A stretch of 20,308 nt of DNA from DATEUP01 sp035283065. Lineage in GTDB: Archaea; Thermoplasmatota; DTKX01; DATEUP01. Where the stretch lies: positions 1-20,308 of the forward strand of contig DATEUP010000063.1 in the NCBI GenBank assembly GCA_035283065.1, read 5' to 3'. The stretch's first letter is position 1. Each line of letters begins with the position of its first letter. Positions 16,076 to 20,308 of this stretch are shown here, piece by piece. The notes beneath the pieces were generated by a model. It did no database searches, was not told where the DNA came from, and was given only the letters and a program-made list of their open reading frames with translations. The translations under genes were made by a program, and so were the position numbers.

Positions 16076-16993
16076 GTGAGCGCCCTGAGACCCAACCTCG
16101 AACTGGAGAAACTGCGCCACGGGACGGAGCTCCTGAAGCGCGGCTTCGCCGCGATGCAGAAGGGCGGCGTCATCATGGACGTAACCGACGCGAAGCAGGC
16201 GCGGCTCGCGGAGGAGAGCGGCGCGGTCGCGGTCATGGCGCTCGAGCGCGTCCCGGCGGACATCCGCGCCCAGGGGGGGGTCGCCAGGATGGCCGACCCG
16301 AACAAGGTCCTCGAGATTATCGACGCCGTTACGATCCCCGTTATGGCGAAGTGCCGGATCGGCCACTTTGCCGAGGCGCAGGTGCTCCAGGAGCTTGGCG
16401 TGGACATGGTGGACGAGTCGGAAGTCCTCACACCGGCCGACCCGCACTACCACGTTGACAAGCACAAGTTCACCGTGCCCTTCGTCTGCGGGGCGCGCGA
16501 CCTTGGGGAGGCGCTGCGGCGCATCGACGAAGGGGCCGCGATGATCCGGACGAAAGGCGAGGCCGGCACGGGGAACGTGGTGGAGGCCGTGCGCCACCAC
16601 CACGCGGTATCGTCGGGGATCCGGTCGCTCAAAGGCAAGACGGCCCAAGAGCTCCGCGAGGCGGCCAAAGAACTTCGCGCGTCCTTCGAGGTCGTCAAAG
16701 AGACCGCGGGGCTCCAGCGCCTGCCCGTCGTGAACTTTGCGGCCGGCGGGCTCGCGACGCCCGCCGACGCGGCCCTCATGATGCAGCTTGGCGTCGACGG
16801 CGTGTTCGTGGGCTCCGGGATTTTCAAGAGCGAGGACCCCGCGCGGCGCGCGAAGGCGATCGTCGAGGCGGTCCACAACTTCGACGACCCGAAGGTGCTC
16901 GTAGAGGTCTCGCGCGGGCTCGGGGACGCCATGGCGGGCATCGAGATCTCGACGCTTGCAAAGGAGCAGCGGCTCCAAGAGCGCGGCTGGTAG
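16076..16993 (+). CDS. pdxS: Pyridoxal 5'-phosphate synthase, synthase (lyase) subunit PdxS
   Basis: Encodes 305 aa from GTG at 16076 to TAG. PdxS makes pyridoxal 5'-phosphate in the cytoplasm from ribose 5-phosphate, glyceraldehyde 3-phosphate and ammonia, the ammonia normally supplied by the glutaminase PdxT. The sequence follows the (beta/alpha)8 family closely: KGGVIMDV, VAVMALERVPADIR, GGVARMADP, DESEVLTPAD, VPFVCGARDLGEALRRI, LPVVNFAAGG and VGSGIFKS are all present. By alignment to the remembered Bacillus subtilis protein, Asp35 matches Asp24, Lys92 (in VMAKCRIGH) matches Lys81 and Lys160 (in MIRTKGE) matches Lys149, so the catalytic set is intact. The length fits the family (~294 aa in B. 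subtilis), with a slightly longer N-terminus. No pdxT lies in this window. The gene converges on the C25-like gene with 17 bp between stops. Identification is secure. Confidence 0.98.
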   Translation: MSALRPNLELEKLRHGTELLKRGFAAMQKGGVIMDVTDAKQARLAEESGAVAVMALERVPADIRAQGGVARMADPNKVLEIIDAVTIPVMAKCRIGHFAEAQVLQELGVDMVDESEVLTPADPHYHVDKHKFTVPFVCGARDLGEALRRIDEGAAMIRTKGEAGTGNVVEAVRHHHAVSSGIRSLKGKTAQELREAAKELRASFEVVKETAGLQRLPVVNFAAGGLATPADAALMMQLGVDGVFVGSGIFKSEDPARRAKAIVEAVHNFDDPKVLVEVSRGLGDAMAGIEISTLAKEQRLQERGW

Positions 16994-17010
16994 CGCGACT
17001 TGGCTCCGGG

Positions 17011-19911
17011 CTACTCCTCTTCCTCGTCGCGGTCGGGCCTTTTGCCCCGTCCGGCGCGCGCCCCGTACGGGCCCGCCCGCGGTGCGCGGACGAAGAGCAG
17101 GTACGTCGCGAGCGCGGCGCACACGAGGATCACCGCGACCGAGCCGTAGGCGACGAAGGGCGCATACCCCTGCGGCGGGCTGCCTGGCGGGCGGTAGGGG
17201 TCGATCACGATGGCCTTCTCGATGAGGACGGACTGGCGGCCGTCAAAGAGCGTGAGCTTCACGAAGTACGTCCCGGGGGTTGCGAACACGTGGCTCGACT
17301 CGTTGCCCTCCGCGGTCTGGCCATCGGAAAAGTCCCAGCTCGCTGTCACGGGGTCGCCGTCCGCGTCCGAGACCCCGGAGGCGAGGAAACCCACGACGCG
17401 CCCGGCCTCCGCGCGCTCGGGCGCCGCGATCGTCGCGTTCGGCGGGCTGTTGAACGAGATCACATTCACCGTGAGGTTCGCGGAGACGACGAAGCGGCCG
17501 TCGCTTGCCGAAAGCCGGATCGCGTAAAGCCCCGACGCGCCGCGAGGGGTGCGCCACCCCGCGGGGGTCGCGTTCTCGGGCCCCGATTCGACGAAGAGCA
17601 CCGGGTGCGTGCCGTCCGGGTCGAAGACAAAGGGGTCGAAGGTGACGGTGCCCCCCTCGTCGACCGTGTATTGCGTCGCGACGGTGAGGACGGGCGGGTC
17701 GTCAACGGGCACGACCACAACGCTGACGTTAAGCGAGAGCGCGCCGCCATAGGAATCGCGGACTGTGAGCACGATGACCATGGGCCCATTGGCGTTGCGT
17801 TCGGGCTCGATGCGCAGGGCCTCCCCGCTCACGTTGAGGCGAAGGCGGTCGGGCGAGGCGACCTCCGCCGAGAGGTTTGCGAGGGGGCCGGTCGCCCTGA
17901 AGTGCGAGGAAAGGCCAAGGTCGACGGTGAGCGTCCCGTCTTCGAGGACAGAGAGGGGGCCGTAGGCCGCGATCGCGGAGGGCGGGCGCGCGTTGGTCAC
18001 GTTGAACGCCGCCACGAAAGGGTCGCTCCAGACCGTGCCGTCGCTTGCGCGCGCGGCAAAGGTGTTGGGGCCGTTGGCAAGGGCCAGCGTGTCGACTTCA
18101 AAGGACCATGAGGCGAAGCCCGCAGCGGCGACCCACGCGCCGCCGTTCAGGCTTACCTCGACGGCGGCGATCAGGTCGCCCGGGTCACTGTCGCCGGCCA
18201 CGCCCGTGAAGTTCAGCCGGCCGCCGACGCTGGTTCCTTGCCCCGGCGTCACGATCACGACATTTGGCGGCGCGTCGACGGCAACCGCCTTGGAGGCGCG
18301 CCCGAAGCCCGGCGCGGTGACGACGACCGACCAGTTCGCCCGCGCGCCCGTGATGAGCGCGACGAGGGCGACGCCGGCGCCGTCCGTGGTCCCGACGCCG
18401 ACAAGGGCGCCCGACTCGTCGAGGACGGCAACGGTCGCGTTGGCGACGCCCGCGCCCGACGACGTGACGGTCACGGCCAGGTCGACGGCCGAATTCGGCG
18501 CGATGCCCGGCGGAACTACAATGTCGAGCGGGCGCGACGGGCCCGTCCACGGCACCGAGGCGGGGTCGCCAAGGAGCGTGAGGCCCGCAAGGGCCCGCCG
18601 CAGGGTCGAATTGTTCGGGTCGAAGGCCGCGCCGAGCGCCGCGCGCGCGTCCTCCACGAAACGCTGGCGCGCTCGGTCCACCACGTCGCCAAGCGGCCCC
18701 GGGCGCTCAAGGGCCTCGCGCACGATGGAGGCGGCAAGCGTCCACCCGCCTTGCACGGAGCCCGCCGGCGCGCCTGCAGAGGTCCTCCCCGTGAACCCGA
18801 CCGCGAGCGCGGCCCCGCCGCTTGGCGCCCTAAGCGCCCGCTCGGCGGCCGAACCGTTGCCCGCGCTGAAGTTCGCCGAGCCCCCGTAGGCCGCGACCCA
18901 CAGGGGGAGCCGCACGCCGTTTGGCAGGGCGTCGATCCCCGCGACCGTCGCCACGGGCGCGAAGACCGAAGACGAGCCGTCACCCGCGTAGGCCTCGCCC
19001 GGGCCGCCCGAAAGCGGGCTGTCCCGCGCCGCGAGCGCGACCAGCGAGGCGCCGAGCCCCCACTCGCCAAGGAAGGTCGGCGAGTCGAGCAGGTCGTCCT
19101 GCGGGTCATAGGGGGCGGGCCAGGCGGGGTAGTCGGCAAGCGTGATGTTGAGGAGCCCGCTGCCTGCCGCGGCCGCAACCGCGGGCGCAAAGGCCACGGA
19201 CGCGTCGTCGCCCGACCGGCGGGACGCGAACCCCGCGTCGGGCACGGAGGACACCGCAAGGCCGAAGAGCGCGCGCGAGGACCAGGCGCCGGAAGGGGGC
19301 GCCTGCTCCCAAGAAAGCAGGCGCGCGACGTAGGCGGCTAGCTCGCCCTCGGTCTGCGCGGGGATGCGGCCGACGTGGAGGCTCGCGGTGAGGTTCCAAG
19401 AGGAGTCCGAGATCCCGTACCAAGGCGGCCCCGAGGGGTAGTCGTCTCCGAGGTCCGAGGCGTTGAAGAACGAGGCCGCCTCGGACGCGTAGTAGTAGTC
19501 CGAAACAAGGGAGCGGTCCTCCGCGGGCATCGAGGGCAGGGCCGTGCGGTTCGCCACCTGCAAGAGGCGGCCGGGGATGATCGGGTCGTCGGCCGCGAGG
19601 AGCACGTACTCGAGCCGCGGGTCTGCCGCGCGGCGCGCGGCAAGGTACGCCTTGATGGACTCTTGGAGGTCCCGGCCTGCCATCTGCGCGTGAACGAAGG
19701 TCGTCGTGACGATGTCGACGCGCAGCCCCTGGCTCTCGCGCCAGTCGCGGAGCGGGACCAGCTCGTCGACGAAGCTGTCGGGCGCAATGACAATCTCGAG
19801 GGGCGCATCCGAGGCCGCCGCCGAGGCGGCGGGCGCGACCCCGAAAAACGGGGAGAGCCCGAGGAGCGCCGCGGCAAGCCCGAGGGTAGCGGCTTTCTGC
19901 CAAAGCCCCAT
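17011..19911 (-). CDS. Peptidase C25 (gingipain)-like surface protein lacking catalytic residues, with PKD domain
   Basis: Encodes 966 aa from ATG at 19911 to TAG at 17011-17013. The frame is open to 20178, but the ATG is followed by a signal peptide (residues 1-~30, ending APAASA) and is preceded by a TATA box at leaderless distance. Residues ~39-455 match the peptidase C25 fold: LVPLRDWRESQGLRVDIV, YVLLAADDPIIPGR, SDYYYA, HVGRIPAQTEGELAAY, then AERALRAPSGGAALAV and LTLLGDP. Where active members have a GHG histidine this protein reads LVALAARDSP (~290-299), and where they have the nucleophile Cys it reads LWVAAYGG (~337-344). The only Cys in the protein is in the membrane helix. Residues ~455-545 are an Ig or carboxypeptidase-regulatory-like domain, then an Ig-like domain (~548-645), two cadherin-like domains (~648-818) and a PKD domain (~820-900, with WDFSDG). 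A transmembrane helix at ~910-935 and an acidic DEEEE tail follow. Probably a non-catalytic binding or scaffold protein. Confidence 0.93.
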   Translation of the reverse strand: MGLWQKAATLGLAAALLGLSPFFGVAPAASAAASDAPLEIVIAPDSFVDELVPLRDWRESQGLRVDIVTTTFVHAQMAGRDLQESIKAYLAARRAADPRLEYVLLAADDPIIPGRLLQVANRTALPSMPAEDRSLVSDYYYASEAASFFNASDLGDDYPSGPPWYGISDSSWNLTASLHVGRIPAQTEGELAAYVARLLSWEQAPPSGAWSSRALFGLAVSSVPDAGFASRRSGDDASVAFAPAVAAAAGSGLLNITLADYPAWPAPYDPQDDLLDSPTFLGEWGLGASLVALAARDSPLSGGPGEAYAGDGSSSVFAPVATVAGIDALPNGVRLPLWVAAYGGSANFSAGNGSAAERALRAPSGGAALAVGFTGRTSAGAPAGSVQGGWTLAASIVREALERPGPLGDVVDRARQRFVEDARAALGAAFDPNNSTLRRALAGLTLLGDPASVPWTGPSRPLDIVVPPGIAPNSAVDLAVTVTSSGAGVANATVAVLDESGALVGVGTTDGAGVALVALITGARANWSVVVTAPGFGRASKAVAVDAPPNVVIVTPGQGTSVGGRLNFTGVAGDSDPGDLIAAVEVSLNGGAWVAAAGFASWSFEVDTLALANGPNTFAARASDGTVWSDPFVAAFNVTNARPPSAIAAYGPLSVLEDGTLTVDLGLSSHFRATGPLANLSAEVASPDRLRLNVSGEALRIEPERNANGPMVIVLTVRDSYGGALSLNVSVVVVPVDDPPVLTVATQYTVDEGGTVTFDPFVFDPDGTHPVLFVESGPENATPAGWRTPRGASGLYAIRLSASDGRFVVSANLTVNVISFNSPPNATIAAPERAEAGRVVGFLASGVSDADGDPVTASWDFSDGQTAEGNESSHVFATPGTYFVKLTLFDGRQSVLIEKAIVIDPYRPPGSPPQGYAPFVAYGSVAVILVCAALATYLLFVRAPRAGPYGARAGRGKRPDRDEEEE

Positions 19912-19936
19912 AGGGGGCCCAAGGCCCCCCAAGGCG

Positions 19937-19943
19937 AAATAAA
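19937..19943 (-). promoter_or_regulatory. TATA-like element of the C25-like gene
   Basis: TTTATTT on the minus strand, within GCGTTTATTTCG, 25 bases upstream of the ATG at 19911. Transcription would start within a few bases of the ATG, so the mRNA is probably leaderless. It lies in the 68-bp gap after the upstream membrane-protein gene, and no Shine-Dalgarno site is visible. Confidence 0.65.
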
Positions 19944-19979
19944 CGCATCGTGCCCGTGGAGCGGTGGGTGGACGGGCGG

Positions 19980-20308
19980 TCAGCCGTAGAGCGCGACCGA
20001 ATAGAGGGCGGCGGTCACATTCACGAGGAAGTGGCCCACCATGAGCCCGGAGGCGCTTTTCCAGCGTTGGTAGGCCAAGCCCGTGACAAGGCCCGCCGAA
20101 ACCAGGAAGACGGCGGCGCCGAGGTCCCCAAAGAGGAGCCGGAGCCAGAGCCATTCGACCACGTGCCCGACGCTCCAAGCCAGGAGTTGGAGCCCGAGGG
20201 CGTTGAGGGGGCCGAAGCGCAGCTCGGCCTCGAACTGGACGACGCGCTTCGTGAAGTAGTCCTGGGCGCCCACATGGAAGAAGGTGTCCGCGGCCCAGAA
20301 GGCCACGA
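19980..20308 (-). CDS. C-terminal part of a multi-pass membrane protein, possibly CPBP-like, cut by window edge
   Basis: The last ~108 codons of a minus-strand gene end at TGA 19980-19982; the frame is open to the right edge. A GTG at 20306 could be read as a start, but the sequence there looks internal, so the gene is treated as partial. The visible part has at least three hydrophobic segments (around GLQLLAWSVGHVVEWLWL, LGAAVFLVSAGLVTGLAY and LMVGHFLVNVTAALYSVAL). The ending GLVTGLAYQRWKSASGLM then GHFLVN resembles the last motif of CPBP (CAAX protease / bacteriocin-processing) membrane proteins, which have a conserved HxxxN there. The EExxxR motif of that family is not seen in the visible part. 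The family call is tentative; membership of a membrane protein class is clear from hydrophobicity. It is followed by the C25-like gene, which has its own promoter. Confidence 0.7.
   Translation of the reverse strand, partial: VAFWAADTFFHVGAQDYFTKRVVQFEAELRFGPLNALGLQLLAWSVGHVVEWLWLRLLFGDLGAAVFLVSAGLVTGLAYQRWKSASGLMVGHFLVNVTAALYSVALYG

Noticed and set aside
19912..20178. Upstream extension of the C25-like gene to 20178
   Set aside because: It would overlap the upstream membrane-protein gene and place the TATA box inside the coding region. The signal peptide begins at the ATG at 19911.
1..20308. CRISPR arrays, tRNA or rRNA genes, insertion sequences
   Set aside because: No regularly spaced direct repeats with unique spacers, no recognisable tRNA or rRNA sequence, and no transposase or terminal inverted repeats were seen. 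The repeats present are protein-level modules.

Overview
The window looks like a chromosomal segment of a GC-rich archaeon. Transcription units start with archaeal TATA boxes such as TTAAATA, TTATAAAT and TTATATA. Leaders are very short, and the coding content is dominated by large secreted or membrane-anchored proteins built from beta-helix, Ig-like, FG-GAP, FnIII and PKD modules. One C-terminus resembles an archaeosortase sorting signal. This suggests a member of the Thermoplasmatota or a related euryarchaeal lineage, which is inference because no rRNA or other taxonomic marker is present.

Layout from right to left, mostly on the minus strand. (a) 19980-20308: the C-terminal end of a multi-pass membrane protein, possibly CPBP-like, cut by the window edge. 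(b) 17011-19911: a 966-aa surface protein with a peptidase C25 (gingipain)-like domain lacking both catalytic residues, followed by Ig-like, cadherin-like and PKD modules and one membrane anchor. (c) 16076-16993, plus strand: pdxS, the synthase subunit of pyridoxal phosphate synthase, the only clear housekeeping gene. It converges on (b) with a 17-bp gap and diverges from (d). (d) 11916-15842: a 1308-aa protein with a seven-blade FG-GAP propeller, FnIII repeats and a PGF-CTERM-like end. (e) 8468-11845, (f) 3988-8367 and (g) 1-3986: three paralogous type I membrane proteins. Each has a signal peptide, a beta-helix, a shared linker domain, exactly six Ig-like modules and a C-terminal transmembrane helix. 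Gene (g) runs off the left edge.

Genes (b), (d), (e) and (f) and pdxS each have their own TATA-like promoter. Gene (g) is coupled to (f): its GTG start lies one base after the stop of (f), and its GGAGG ribosome binding site lies inside the end of (f). The longest gap without a gene is 233 bp, between (d) and pdxS; it holds two divergent promoters and a 9-bp direct repeat.

Taken together this is a cell-surface locus: many N-glycosylation sequons, repeated adhesion-type folds and two kinds of membrane attachment. A role in adhesion, cell-cell contact or envelope building is plausible but is inferred from folds only. The most notable points are the parallel architecture of the three paralogues, the catalytically dead C25 domain, the integrin-alpha-like propeller protein with a variant sorting signal, and pdxS standing without pdxT inside a surface-protein block.
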